Shown here piece after piece: positions 35,322 to 43,955 of a stretch of 64,000 nt of DNA. Numbering within the stretch: the first letter of the stretch is position 1; each line of letters opens with the position of its first letter. The stretch spans positions 405,142-469,141 of the forward strand of contig NZ_JAFBDS010000001.1 in NCBI RefSeq assembly GCF_016908375.1. Direction: 5' to 3'. A program made the translations under genes and the position numbers. The DNA is from Amphibacillus cookii. GTDB taxonomy: Bacteria; Bacillota; Bacilli; Bacillales; Amphibacillaceae. Under the pieces are notes generated by a model. The model saw only the letters and a program-made list of their open reading frames with translations. It did not search any database and had not been told where the DNA came from.

Positions 35322-36776
35322 ATGAACTTATTAACGCATGAGCTACAAGCCGGAATAGTAGCAAAGCAACCTGAATTAAGAGAGAAAGTGTTAGCTGATC
35401 CCTGGCGATTAGCATTCCACGAAATGCCTCCAACTGGCTGGATGAATGACCCGAATGGTGTTTGTCAATACAATGGACTTTATCATTTATATTATCAATA
35501 TTCACCACTTGATCCTGAAGGTGGTTTGAAGTATTGGGGACATAAAACATCGACAGATTTAGTTCATTTTAATGAAGAGGAAATTGCCATCTACCCTGAT
35601 CAATCATTTGATTTGCATGGTGTTTATTCAGGCAGTGCATTTGTAAAAGATGATCAAATGCATTTTTATTATACAGGAAATGTGAAATATGAAGGGGATT
35701 ATGATTATATTCATCAGGGGAGAGAGCAAAACACCGTACATGCGGTTAGCAAAGATGGTTTTCACTATGACTATAGAGAAGTTATTATTCACGCAAATGA
35801 TTATCCTGAAGGCTTTACTAAGCATATTAGAGATCCTAAGATTGTTGAGAAAGATAACCACTATTATATGGTATTAGGTGGCAGGACGACGGACGATCAA
35901 GGGGCAATTTTGGTTTATCAATCTGAAGATCTGTATAACTGGTCATACCACGGTATGTTATTAGGTGGGATTGACAAAATGGGCTATATGTGGGAATGCC
36001 CGGACTTTTTTGAATTAGATGGTCATGATTTATTACTTATGTCTCCGCAAGGACTACAGGCGCAGGGCTATCAATATTGTAATGTCTATCAATCAGGCTA
36101 TTATCTTGGTGAGACAAATTGGGAGCAAGTTGAATTTTCCCCGACATCACCATTTATTGAATTGGATCATGGCTTTGACTTTTATGCACCACAAACGTTC
36201 GAAGATGAAAAAGGACGTCGGATTTTATGGGGCTGGATGGGTTTGCCTGATATTGAACCCAATTATTGTAATCCAACCATTGAACGGGGCTGGCAACATG
36301 CGATGACCCTACCTCGACAGTTAACCGTCGAAAACGGTCAGCTTTATCAGCGCCCCCTTCCTGAATACGAAACGATTCGAGCAGATAGATTTTATTCACA
36401 TTTTACGATTTCTGGTGATCATCAAGATGATCAATTACATGGAGAAGTCTATGAAATGATCGTTACTATTGAAGAAATCGGCGACTCTCTAGCACTACAT
36501 TTACGTCAAGATACGATCATTAACTATAATAAAAAAGATCAATTATTGACATTATCACTCGGTGCGTCTGGCTACGGTCGAGATAGCAGGTCATTAGCGT
36601 TAGCTTCACTGGAGCAATTGCATATCTTTTCTGATCATTCATCATTAGAAGTATTTATTAATGATGGCGCGCACGTGTTTACAACGAGGCTATACCCACA
36701 ACCTATTCAAGATCAAATTCGTTTTGTTGGGGATGCTTCGGTTTCTGTAGAAAAGTGGCAGCTCAACCAAACATAA
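35322..36776 (+). CDS. scrB: Sucrose-6-phosphate hydrolase, glycoside hydrolase family 32
   Basis: The enzyme splits sucrose 6-phosphate into glucose 6-phosphate and fructose. The 484-residue sequence contains the GH32 nucleophile motif WMNDPNG (about residues 40-46), the transition-state stabiliser RDPK (about 170), and the acid/base Glu in MWECPDFF (about 224). A C-terminal beta-sandwich follows from about residue 340. Cytoplasmic, no signal peptide. GGAGAGGG lies 8 bp upstream of the ATG. Its TAA stop lies in the terminal ATAAAACGAACC of a minus-oriented R1 repeat. Confidence 0.96.
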   Translation: MNLLTHELQAGIVAKQPELREKVLADPWRLAFHEMPPTGWMNDPNGVCQYNGLYHLYYQYSPLDPEGGLKYWGHKTSTDLVHFNEEEIAIYPDQSFDLHGVYSGSAFVKDDQMHFYYTGNVKYEGDYDYIHQGREQNTVHAVSKDGFHYDYREVIIHANDYPEGFTKHIRDPKIVEKDNHYYMVLGGRTTDDQGAILVYQSEDLYNWSYHGMLLGGIDKMGYMWECPDFFELDGHDLLLMSPQGLQAQGYQYCNVYQSGYYLGETNWEQVEFSPTSPFIELDHGFDFYAPQTFEDEKGRRILWGWMGLPDIEPNYCNPTIERGWQHAMTLPRQLTVENGQLYQRPLPEYETIRADRFYSHFTISGDHQDDQLHGEVYEMIVTIEEIGDSLALHLRQDTIINYNKKDQLLTLSLGASGYGRDSRSLALASLEQLHIFSDHSSLEVFINDGAHVFTTRLYPQPIQDQIRFVGDASVSVEKWQLNQT

Positions 36777-36908
36777 AACGAACCTGCAATCCGTGGGCAT
36801 TTTCGATCTTCGTCGACTGATGGTTCATTGAGTGAATCAGGCCATTAGTGCAATGCCCTCTGCTCTCTACTTGTGGTGGGCGGTTTACGGGCGGCAATCT
36901 GTGATAAA
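36773..36908 (-). repeat. R1 repeat, copy G (short form, inverted)
   Basis: The copy begins with ATAAAACGAACCTGCAATCC and ends with GGCGGCAATCTGTGATAAA, so it is the reverse of copies A, B and E. Its first bases include the scrB stop codon (TAA at 36774-36776). The left stem-loop is partly deleted. Confidence 0.8.
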
Positions 36909-36914
36909 CTAAAA

Positions 36915-36952
36915 AGGGAAAGGAGGGGTTGAACCGGACACTCCTTTCTCCT
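36915..36952 (+). terminator. Probable terminator after scrB
   Basis: GGGAAAGGAG and CTCCTTTCTCC pair around a 14-nt loop, followed by TATTATATG. It lies just beyond the R1 copy. Confidence 0.55.
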
Positions 36953-37020
36953 ATTATATGATTAACATAATCTTTTCAACATGCTATAATACCATCATTG
37001 ACAAAAAGTGAGGTTAACAT

Positions 37021-37764
37021 ATGATGCTAAACGTGAGAAACGTCCAAATTGGAGTGGGACAACCTAAAGTGTGTTTACCGATTACGGGGCATACGATTGA
37101 AGAGATAACAGATCAAGCCATGGAACTTCATCACCATCAGCCTGATTTGGTGGAGTGGCGTGCTGATTTTTATCAAGATAATCAAATAGGGCGACCTTTA
37201 AAAATCATTCGGGATCACCTGAAAAACATCCCCCTAATCTTCACTTTTCGAACGCAGCAAGAAGGTGGAGAACGCGAAGTTAGTTCAGATACTTACTATG
37301 CATTAAACAAACAAGCAATTGAATCTGGAGTGGTTGACTTTATTGATATTGAATTGTTGTTTGTCGAATCGATTCGAGACAATTTAATTTTATTAGCTAA
37401 ACAAAATCAAGTACATACGATGATATCAAACCATGATTTTAACAAAACACTAGCTAAAGAAGAAATGATCAATCGATTGAAAGAAGCAGAACTTATCGGT
37501 GGCTCGATCGCAAAGCTGGCTGTTATGCCTCAAGACACAGATGATTTATTAAATTTACTATCGATAACCAACCAAATGAAACAAGTGAGCAAGATCCCGA
37601 TTGTAACAATGGCGATGGGAAATTTAGGTTTAATTAGTCGTTTAGCTGGTGAAGTTTTTGGTTCAGCGTTAACTTTCGCTACATTCGATAAACCTTCAGC
37701 CCCGGGTCAAATCGACTACAATCAAGTTAAATATGTGCTGGATCTTATCCATAACTATCGATAA
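37021..37764 (+). CDS. aroD: 3-dehydroquinate dehydratase, type I
   Basis: The enzyme dehydrates 3-dehydroquinate to 3-dehydroshikimate in the shikimate pathway by a Schiff-base mechanism. The 247-residue protein has the substrate-binding VEWRADFY (about 41-48) and IFTFRTQQEGG. It has the catalytic His in TMISNHDFNKT (about 139-149) and the Schiff-base Lys in GGSIAKLAVMP (about 166-176). A TATAAT -10 lies at 36985-36990. It is monocistronic, with a terminator directly after the stop. Type I enzymes in Bacillaceae are usually either sole dehydratases or catabolic; which applies here is unknown. Confidence 0.95.
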   Translation: MMLNVRNVQIGVGQPKVCLPITGHTIEEITDQAMELHHHQPDLVEWRADFYQDNQIGRPLKIIRDHLKNIPLIFTFRTQQEGGEREVSSDTYYALNKQAIESGVVDFIDIELLFVESIRDNLILLAKQNQVHTMISNHDFNKTLAKEEMINRLKEAELIGGSIAKLAVMPQDTDDLLNLLSITNQMKQVSKIPIVTMAMGNLGLISRLAGEVFGSALTFATFDKPSAPGQIDYNQVKYVLDLIHNYR

Positions 37765-37795
37765 AAAACGAGAATACTTGCTATTCTCGTTTTTA
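37764..37795 (+). terminator. Terminator of aroD
   Basis: AAAACGAGAATA and TATTCTCGTTTT pair, with CTTG in the loop region and a T run after. Confidence 0.85.
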
Positions 37796-37985
37796 TATTG
37801 TTATGAAAAAGAAGGTTTATTTTCAAAAATGAAATACAACTGTAACATTTCTATCATCTCACTGACATTAACAGATGTTATACTAGCGTTGCTGGTGAAA
37901 AAGCTAGCCATGATTAATATAAAATAGAATAGACTCATAATATATAAACAATAACTTATACATAGGAAAGTGAGAGTGGACAGTC

Positions 37986-39212
37986 GTGAATGGTAAAAAG
38001 GTCGTAGTAACTTTAGCGTTAACAGTCGGACTAACGGTAACAGCTCCATCTATCAATCAAGTTGTAAATGCTGAGACAGAAAGTGAAATACAAGCCGAAC
38101 GTTCAGCTTTACAAGATGAACTGTCAGAAAAACGTGCGGAATTAGAAGATATTCAAGCTGAACTGGCTGAATTAGAAGCAGAGATTGATCGTGTTAATGA
38201 AGATATTGAAGCAAATGAAGAGGACATTGCAGAGACAGAAGCTAAAGTAGAAAAGACAGAAACAGAGATTTCTGAATTGGAAGCTGAAATTGCTGAACTA
38301 GAAGAAGATATTGAACGTCGCTATAATATCCTAAAAGACCGCGCTGCCGCTCTTCAAAAAAATGGGGGAGCAAGTAGTTATTTAGATGTCGTATTCGGTG
38401 CGCAAAACTTCACGGATTTCATTGATCGCGTGGCGATGGTTACTCGAATCAGTCAAGCAGATCAAAGTTTATTAGAGCAATTAGAAGAAGATCAAGCAAC
38501 GGTTGAAGCCCAAAAATTGCAAGTAGAAGATAAGCTAGCAGATCTTGAAGAGACACAAGATGAACTAGAAAGAATGCAAGCACTTATTATTGAGCAAAAA
38601 GAAGTGCTTGAAGCTAACATGGAGCACTTAGAAGAAAGAGAAACAGAAGCGCAAACAATTGTTGAAGAATTAGAAATCGAAGACAGCGAACTTGAACAAA
38701 TGTTACAAAATGCACGTGCCGAAGCTGCTAGACGTCAAGAAAGTCAGCAATCTGAAATTGTTCAAATGAGTAGTGATAGTGGATCAGGCTCAAATAATGT
38801 GCCAACGGTAAGTGCTGGAAGCGGCAGTGTAAACAGTGTGATTGCAGCGGCTCGTACCTACCTTGGTAACTCCACTTATAAATTAGGACGTGGACGTACG
38901 CAATCTGATATTGAAGCAGGGATATTTGATTGTTCGGCATTTGTCGCATGGGCATTCCGCCAACAAGGTGTGAACTTACCTGCATATACCGGTGGAATGG
39001 CGAATGTTGGAACAAGTGTATCGCCAAATAATATGCAACCCGGAGACCTCGTCTTCTTTGACACTAATGGAAGAAATGGTCATGTTGGTATTTATCTTGG
39101 TGGTGGGAAATTTATTGGCGCACAATCCTCAACGGGTGTAGCGGAAGCAAATATGTCAAGTGGTTATTGGGCAAGAAACTTTAGTGGTCATGTACGTCGT
39201 GTGATGAACTAA
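37986..39212 (+). CDS. cwlO: Secreted NlpC/P60 peptidoglycan DL-endopeptidase with coiled-coil domain (CwlO-like)
   Basis: The 408-residue protein has a signal peptide (about 1-29, GLTVTAPSINQVVNA as the h- and c-regions) and a long coiled coil of Glu/Leu/Ala heptads (about 33-250). The C-terminal NlpC/P60 domain (about 290-408) has the catalytic Cys in IFDCSAFVAWAF and the His in NGRNGHVGIYLGGG. This is the architecture of CwlO, which cuts wall peptides for cell elongation and is controlled by FtsEX through the coiled coil; that role is from family knowledge. GTG start with weak GAGAGTGG. A 190-bp leader precedes it, and WalR control is likely but not proven here. Confidence 0.88.
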   Translation: MNGKKVVVTLALTVGLTVTAPSINQVVNAETESEIQAERSALQDELSEKRAELEDIQAELAELEAEIDRVNEDIEANEEDIAETEAKVEKTETEISELEAEIAELEEDIERRYNILKDRAAALQKNGGASSYLDVVFGAQNFTDFIDRVAMVTRISQADQSLLEQLEEDQATVEAQKLQVEDKLADLEETQDELERMQALIIEQKEVLEANMEHLEERETEAQTIVEELEIEDSELEQMLQNARAEAARRQESQQSEIVQMSSDSGSGSNNVPTVSAGSGSVNSVIAAARTYLGNSTYKLGRGRTQSDIEAGIFDCSAFVAWAFRQQGVNLPAYTGGMANVGTSVSPNNMQPGDLVFFDTNGRNGHVGIYLGGGKFIGAQSSTGVAEANMSSGYWARNFSGHVRRVMN

Positions 39213-39216
39213 TTTT

Positions 39217-39257
39217 AAAAAGCTTTGGGTGCTATTTAGCATCCAAAGCTTTTTTTA
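39217..39257 (+). terminator. Terminator of cwlO
   Basis: AAAAAGCTTTGGGTGCT and AGCATCCAAAGCTTTTTTT form a long stem directly after the stop. Confidence 0.9.
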
Positions 39258-39266
39258 TAGTCGATC

Positions 39267-39454
39267 ATAAAACGAACCTTTAATCAGTGGATGGAGGGCT
39301 ACAGGACGTGGCGGTTTTAGTCTACGAGCTTACCCACCCATTGATGGTTGAGTGAACGACGACATGAGCGTCCGTTAGCACCCGCCGAACAAAATAGATG
39401 CTCTATCTTCTCTATTTTGAATATGGGCGCTTTACGGACGGTTATCTGTAATAA
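39267..39454 (-). repeat. R1 repeat, copy H (inverted, intermediate length)
   Basis: The copy runs from ATAAAACGAACCTTTAATCA to TTATCTGTAATAAA and is inverted. In its own orientation it reads CCGTCCGTAAAGCGCCC, then CTAACGGACGC, showing the outer left stem CGTCCGT/ACGGACG. It has only one of the tandem hairpin units. It separates cwlO from gerPF. Confidence 0.85.
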
Positions 39455-39478
39455 ATAGATTCTTTTCAATAGAAGCAA

Positions 39479-39697
39479 TTATGCATTACTACCAATGACT
39501 TGATCAGCAAGATCTGGGTCATACGTCGTTGTTGCATTAACCCCATTATTGGTATTGATTAAACTTCCTGTATTAAAGGCTCCAGCACCTGCTGCAGTTT
39601 TCCCAGCGCTTTTTGGTGATAAGTAGAAGCTATCACCAAAATTAATCACCCCACCACCTACTTCAATAATTTGAATCGGACCAACAATTGCTGGCAT
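39479..39697 (-). CDS. gerPF: Spore germination protein GerPF
   Basis: Last gene of the gerP cluster. The 72-residue protein begins MPAIVGPIQIIEVGGGVINF and has FGDSFYLSPKSAGKTAAGAG, matching the GerPA/GerPF family. GerP proteins are made late in the mother cell and help germinants pass the spore coat; this is known from Bacillus and inferred here. AAGGATG lies a few bases before the ATG. Its 3' side faces an R1 copy. Confidence 0.93.
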   Translation of the reverse strand: MPAIVGPIQIIEVGGGVINFGDSFYLSPKSAGKTAAGAGAFNTGSLINTNNGVNATTTYDPDLADQVIGSNA

Positions 39698-39721
39698 AAT
39701 ATCGACATCCTTTTTAATTAG

Positions 39722-40081
39722 TTACACATAACGAATATGCTTAATCCGTGTTTCTGCTCGCATACGATCACACTGACCAATTTGAAAATGTGAGCTTGAA
39801 TTTACACCCAAAATATTGATAGTGTCGACAGTAATATCGGACCTATCATTTATAATTCTAATTGGTTGATTAGGGAGATCAACAAATCTAGGATTTTTTC
39901 GTGAAAAAATTCCGTAATCACCATATTGTTCAGCTTCCTCTCCAGTGATACCTGCTATTTTTTGAACAGCAATCTCGCGAGAATAAGGTTGGCTTACTTT
40001 ACAATCACCAATGTTTGCGATTGCCGATGACGCGATCCCAATAATACGGATGGAATTAACATGGGCTGTACGGGCGGTCAT
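39722..40081 (-). CDS. gerPE: Spore germination protein GerPE
   Basis: The 119-residue protein starts MTARTAHVNSIRIIGIASSA and contains SAIANIGDCKVSQPYSREIA, typical of GerPE. It overlaps gerPD by 4 bp (ATGA). It shares the short beta-rich 'V-x-S-I-x-I...A-x-I-x-I-G-D' pattern found across GerP proteins. Confidence 0.92.
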   Translation of the reverse strand: MTARTAHVNSIRIIGIASSAIANIGDCKVSQPYSREIAVQKIAGITGEEAEQYGDYGIFSRKNPRFVDLPNQPIRIINDRSDITVDTINILGVNSSSHFQIGQCDRMRAETRIKHIRYV

Positions 40082-40251
40082 GCTTCTTCCTCATTAGTTA
40101 AGACAACGTAAGAGTCTGGTGGGGTATCAAAGTAACCGTATAATTGAATCTGTTGACTGTCACCAACGATTAAACTTGATGAAGCAGAAATATTATCTAT
40201 ATCAATGGAACAAACTTTTAATTGTTGGTTATGAACTTCCATTGTGAACAT
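40078..40251 (-). CDS. gerPD: Spore germination protein GerPD
   Basis: A 57-residue protein containing VHNQQLKVCSIDIDNISASS and SLIVGDSQQIQLYG, matching GerPD. The start is uncertain: ATG at 40251 and at 40242 are both within reach of the GGGGG on the minus strand. The 5' end lies inside the 3' end of gerPC and the 3' end overlaps gerPE by 4 bp. Confidence 0.88.
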   Translation of the reverse strand: MFTMEVHNQQLKVCSIDIDNISASSSLIVGDSQQIQLYGYFDTPPDSYVVLTNEEEA

Positions 40252-40726
40252 CATCCCCCTTATCTTCAAAATGGTCAGCTAAGCTCTGACGCATATCTTT
40301 AATCAGAACATGTTTGATCTCGTCAGTTGATAATTGCTTATTTTGATAGTAGGCAATTCGCTTCGGTAATTGCTGGTTCAAGTCAGTTAAAATTGACGCT
40401 TTATCTTGCTCAGCTAAATCGATGTGATAATGTTCTAGAAAACGATCTAACTCTGTAGGTAATAAATTGTAGAGATCAGCTTGAATCTGTTGATCTTGAT
40501 GTAATGGGCTATCCTGAGAAAAACTTTCAATTTCATCTGGTGTAATCCCGATTTGAAGGGTGCCCTCAAGCCGCTCGATTTTTAATTGGTCGAATTTATA
40601 TTCTATTTTTTCAATACGTGTGCCTGATTGTGAATCAATCTGTTTTTCTAATTCAGTTAGTCTTTGCTGAAGTTGTTCAATTAACAGCATTTGCTGTTGA
40701 ATATAATACCATATATTATGATTCAT
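40229..40726 (-). CDS. gerPC: Spore germination protein GerPC
   Basis: The 165-residue protein opens MNHNIWYYIQQQMLLIEQLQ, followed by a coiled-coil helix (about 5-35) and the GerPC core VTRIEKIEYKFDQLKIERLEG-like segment (here GTRIEKIEYKFDQLKIERLE). It is shorter than the roughly 200 residues remembered for B. subtilis. Third in the gerP cluster, with GGAG before the start. Confidence 0.92.
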   Translation of the reverse strand: MNHNIWYYIQQQMLLIEQLQQRLTELEKQIDSQSGTRIEKIEYKFDQLKIERLEGTLQIGITPDEIESFSQDSPLHQDQQIQADLYNLLPTELDRFLEHYHIDLAEQDKASILTDLNQQLPKRIAYYQNKQLSTDEIKHVLIKDMRQSLADHFEDKGDDVHNGSS

Positions 40727-40739
40727 ATACTGAACTCCT

Positions 40740-40934
40740 TTACATAGAAGGTGGAGCTAATGGAACAATAGGTGCATCAAATTCGGGCTGGTCTAAAACG
40801 CCTTTAAATTGTCCGGTATTATTTAAATCTGCATAGGCTTGCCATGTTCCTGTTGTACCAATTTGTACAATCGAGGCATTTGAAATCGATCCAATTCTAA
40901 TTTGCTGAATAACTATGGATTGTTGTATTAGCAT
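40740..40934 (-). CDS. gerPB: Spore germination protein GerPB
   Basis: The 64-residue protein starts MLIQQSIVIQQIRIGSISNA and has SIVQIGTTGTWQAYADLNNT, as in GerPB. ATG at 40934 is used, 4 bp after the gerPA stop, because the family starts there and GGGG lies 6-9 bp upstream. A longer in-frame extension would overlap gerPA. Confidence 0.92.
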   Translation of the reverse strand: MLIQQSIVIQQIRIGSISNASIVQIGTTGTWQAYADLNNTGQFKGVLDQPEFDAPIVPLAPPSM

Positions 40935-40938
40935 ATCG

Positions 40939-41163
40939 CTACCCCAAGTTACCGGCAATGACTTGATCAAACTGATCTTGATCATGAAGAATCGTTTGGG
41001 CTTTACCTAAATGAACTTCAATGTTAGCACCCGTATTAAAGGACCCACCACCAGCAAATGTTTTAACTTCAGCATATGGATGAATCATGTACACATCACC
41101 AACGTGGAGAATGCTAGACGTTGAAATCGCTTGAACTTTGATAGCACCAACAATTGCCGGCAT
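40939..41163 (-). CDS. gerPA: Spore germination protein GerPA
   Basis: First gene of the cluster. The 74-residue protein begins MPAIVGAIKVQAISTSSILH and has FAGGGSFNTGANIEVH, closely related to GerPF. ATG at 41163 has GAGGGGG 8 bp upstream; the ATG two codons earlier is too close. The whole cluster gerPA-PB-PC-PD-PE-PF is compact and in standard order, good evidence that this organism makes endospores. Confidence 0.95.
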   Translation of the reverse strand: MPAIVGAIKVQAISTSSILHVGDVYMIHPYAEVKTFAGGGSFNTGANIEVHLGKAQTILHDQDQFDQVIAGNLG

Positions 41164-41183
41164 AATCATTCCCCCTCGTATAT

Positions 41184-41210
41184 TAATCTATGCAGGGAGC
41201 ATGTAACTGT
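41184..41210 (-). promoter_or_regulatory. Sigma-K-type promoter of the gerP operon
   Basis: On the minus strand CATAGATTA (41184-41192) matches the sigma-K -10 consensus CATANNNTA exactly. AC (41209-41210) lies 16 bp upstream, as in the -35 consensus. It is 20 bp before the gerPA start. Known gerP operons are sigma-K dependent, which agrees. Confidence 0.72.
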
Positions 41211-41417
41211 GTCATCTAATTTGAGCTTAAATACGCTCTTATTTCCACATTATTATTATCTTTTTATCTGAGATCTGCCACTTGTATGACAAGCAACTGT
41301 TTAAATCTGTTTAGATGTGAAATGAAACAGATAAAGGAGGTGCCCTTATCTTTTATATTCATTTACATGTTATCAGTTGGTTGCGAGCGATTATTTTACT
41401 TGTTGTAAATGGATCAC

Positions 41418-41592
41418 TTTATTACAGATAAACGTCCATCACATCTTTAAGAAGGATTACAGACTAAGATCGCCACGTCCTGTGGCAACCCACGTCCTGT
41501 GGCAACGTCTGCATGACCTACATCCTGTAGGCCCACGTCTGCATAACCTACATCCTGTAGCTCTCCGCCCACAGATTAAAGGTTCGTTTTAT
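41418..41592 (+). repeat. R1 repeat, copy I (left half deleted, hairpin array kept)
   Basis: It begins TTTATTACAGATAAACGTCC, then jumps directly to the central array: GCCACGTCCTGTGGCAA followed by CCCACGTCCTGTGGCAA, then two ACCTACATCCTGTAG units, and ends AAAGGTTCGTTTTAT. The first hairpin unit is duplicated here and not in other copies. The left stem-loop is missing. The rest of 41211-41860 holds no gene that I can support. Confidence 0.82.
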
Positions 41593-41860
41593 GGTGCAAT
41601 GGGGTCATGTTAGTCATTGCTCTGGTACTCGGTTCTTGAGGTTTCTCTCTCTTTATTAGTTTAGAAGTTTCTTTACGCAAGTATGACTGTTTTTTTAAAA
41701 ACAGATGTCGTTTATTTTAATTGAGCAATAGCGTGTGTTTTAAAAGAATGATGTAAAATGTAAATTGTTGTTGTGCTATTTGATTTTTAAAACATAGGCA
41801 CCTCTTATCAAGCTGGGCATATATATAATCAGAACTAGCAAAGCGAGAGGGGTAAAAAGA

Positions 41861-43708
41861 ATGTGTGGTATAGCGGGATGTGTAAATTTTGTAACGGGTG
41901 TATTTGATCATGTCGATAATGTGGAACAAATGACTCGTGCTTTAACACATCGTGGACCTGATCAAACGTCATCATGGTTTAATCAAGTCGTTGCCTTTGG
42001 TCATCGCCGACTTATTGTTGTTGATCCTGCTGGAGGCTGTCAGCCAATGACAGCCGAAGTAAATGGACTTCGCTTTACGATGATCTATAATGGTGAATTA
42101 TATAATACGGATCAGGTTCGTTTAGAATTAAAGGCGTTAGGGTGGAGATTTGAATCACATTCAGATACTGAGGTTTTACTTAAAAGCTATATAGAATGGC
42201 GAGAAGAAGCATTGCAACATTTAGATGGTATTTTTGCATTTGCGATTTGGGATCCAGAGAAAGAAGCGGTATTTGTTGCAAGAGATCGTTTGGGAGTAAA
42301 ACCGTTATTTTATACAATCAAGAACAATACCTTTATTTTTGCTTCTGAGTTAAAGGGTATTTTAGCCCATCGAGAGATTAAACCTATTATTGACCGTTCG
42401 GGTTTGCAGGAATTGTTAGCGATTGGTCCATCACGAACATCTGGACACGGGGTATTTAAAGATGTTTTTGAAGTGAAAGCAGGTCATTATCTTTGGGTAA
42501 GAGAAGAAGGTATGGAGCAATCACGCTATTGGCAAGTCAAAAGTGCTAAACATATGGATTCTGAAGCAGATACGATTGAGCGTGTTAAGTCGTTATTAAT
42601 AGATGCTGTGGAAAGACAATTAGTTTCAGATGTGCCGATTGGAACGTTTCTGTCTGGTGGGATCGATTCAAGTGCTATTACGGCAATAGCAGCACGGTAC
42701 TTAAAGCAACTCAGAAATGAAAAACTCCAAACTTTTTCGATTGATTTCTCAGATAATGCTCAATTTTTTCAAGGTAATGATTTTCAACCTACACGAGATC
42801 AAGATTTCTTACCATTAGTAGTCGAGCGTTATCAAACAGATCATCATACCTTTGTGTTGGATCAATCAACATTAGTCGCAACGCTAAAGAAAGCCGTATT
42901 GGCAAGAGATTTACCGGGCATGGCAGATGTGGATGGTTCATTATTGTGGTTATGTCAGCAGACGAAAAAGCATGTTACTGTCGCGCTTTCTGGCGAATGT
43001 GCTGACGAAATATTTGGTGGTTATCCATGGTTTTATCGAGAAGATGACTTAGAGCGAGAAGGGTTCCCATGGATTCGTTCTAAGCAATTGCGAAATCAAT
43101 TAATTCGTTCAGACTGGCAGCAACGATTAGATTTAGATCATTATCGTCTTGAACGTTATCAATCAATTATTGATCAGACACCTCGATGTGAATTTGATAC
43201 GCCATTAGAAGCACGACGCCGTGAGTTATTTTATTTAAATATGGAGAGCTTTATGTCGACATTATTGGAACGAAAAGATCGTATGAGTATGGCGGTAGGA
43301 TTTGAAGCGCGTGTGCCCTTTAGTGATCACCACTTGGTTGAATATGTGTGGAATATTCCGTGGGCATTGAAGAACGTGGGCAACCAGGAGAAGGGGATCT
43401 TGCGTCAAGCTTTGAAAGATTTGCTTCCTGAACCTATTTTAGCACGTAAGAAGAGTCCATACCCAAAAACATACCATCCTTATTTTACGGAAGCCATGGT
43501 TAAATGGATCCAAGATTTATTAGTCGATTCAGAATCACGACTGTTTGAAGTGTTTGAGCGGTCGCAAATTGAACAGCTTGTTTTAAGTAAAGGTCAATCT
43601 ATAGATGAACCATGGTTTGGTCAGTTGATGAAAGGGCCGCAGTTGTTAGCTTACCTTGGCCAATTTGATTATTGGTTACGCCATTACCAAGTACAAATAG
43701 AACAATAA
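41861..43708 (+). CDS. asnB: Asparagine synthetase (glutamine-hydrolysing)
   Basis: The enzyme makes asparagine from aspartate, ATP and glutamine. The 615-residue sequence starts with the processed catalytic Cys (MCGIAGCVNF), the glutaminase domain continues with RALTHRGPDQ and GELYN, and the synthetase domain has the ATP pyrophosphatase loop FLSGGIDSSAITA (about residue 260) and ALSGECADEIFGGYPW. The length suits the AsnO (YisO) type that is sporulation-associated in B. subtilis, and the gerP operon is adjacent, but sequence alone does not separate AsnB from AsnO. GAGAGGGG precedes the ATG. Confidence 0.93.
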   Translation: MCGIAGCVNFVTGVFDHVDNVEQMTRALTHRGPDQTSSWFNQVVAFGHRRLIVVDPAGGCQPMTAEVNGLRFTMIYNGELYNTDQVRLELKALGWRFESHSDTEVLLKSYIEWREEALQHLDGIFAFAIWDPEKEAVFVARDRLGVKPLFYTIKNNTFIFASELKGILAHREIKPIIDRSGLQELLAIGPSRTSGHGVFKDVFEVKAGHYLWVREEGMEQSRYWQVKSAKHMDSEADTIERVKSLLIDAVERQLVSDVPIGTFLSGGIDSSAITAIAARYLKQLRNEKLQTFSIDFSDNAQFFQGNDFQPTRDQDFLPLVVERYQTDHHTFVLDQSTLVATLKKAVLARDLPGMADVDGSLLWLCQQTKKHVTVALSGECADEIFGGYPWFYREDDLEREGFPWIRSKQLRNQLIRSDWQQRLDLDHYRLERYQSIIDQTPRCEFDTPLEARRRELFYLNMESFMSTLLERKDRMSMAVGFEARVPFSDHHLVEYVWNIPWALKNVGNQEKGILRQALKDLLPEPILARKKSPYPKTYHPYFTEAMVKWIQDLLVDSESRLFEVFERSQIEQLVLSKGQSIDEPWFGQLMKGPQLLAYLGQFDYWLRHYQVQIEQ

Positions 43709-43728
43709 AAAAAGCATTTATGCTTAGA

Positions 43729-43758
43729 AGACCCACTGAAATACTGGCAGTGGGTCTT
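43729..43758 (+). terminator. Terminator of asnB
   Basis: AGACCCACTG and CAGTGGGTCT pair around AAATACTGG, followed by TTGCATTT. Confidence 0.85.
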
Positions 43759-43955
43759 TGCATTTCACGTTAGTGAAGTATAAAATTGGCTCTATCTAAA
43801 TGTGGTGGTGTCATTTACTCTATCAAGGCTTCAAAAGAAGTCAAAAAAACACACCTAATTCCTTTCTTTTGATAACCTAAAGTTGCCTATACAAAAGAAA
43901 ACTAACATTTTTACTTGAACGAAGTCAAGATGATATAGTGATGAAACCGACTGAA

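Noticed and set aside
41377-41613. 78-codon plus-strand frame with repeated R-L-H-x-L-H-P-V-G units
   Set aside because: It is R1 repeat DNA translated in one frame. The repeats follow the hairpin array and there is no ribosome binding site.
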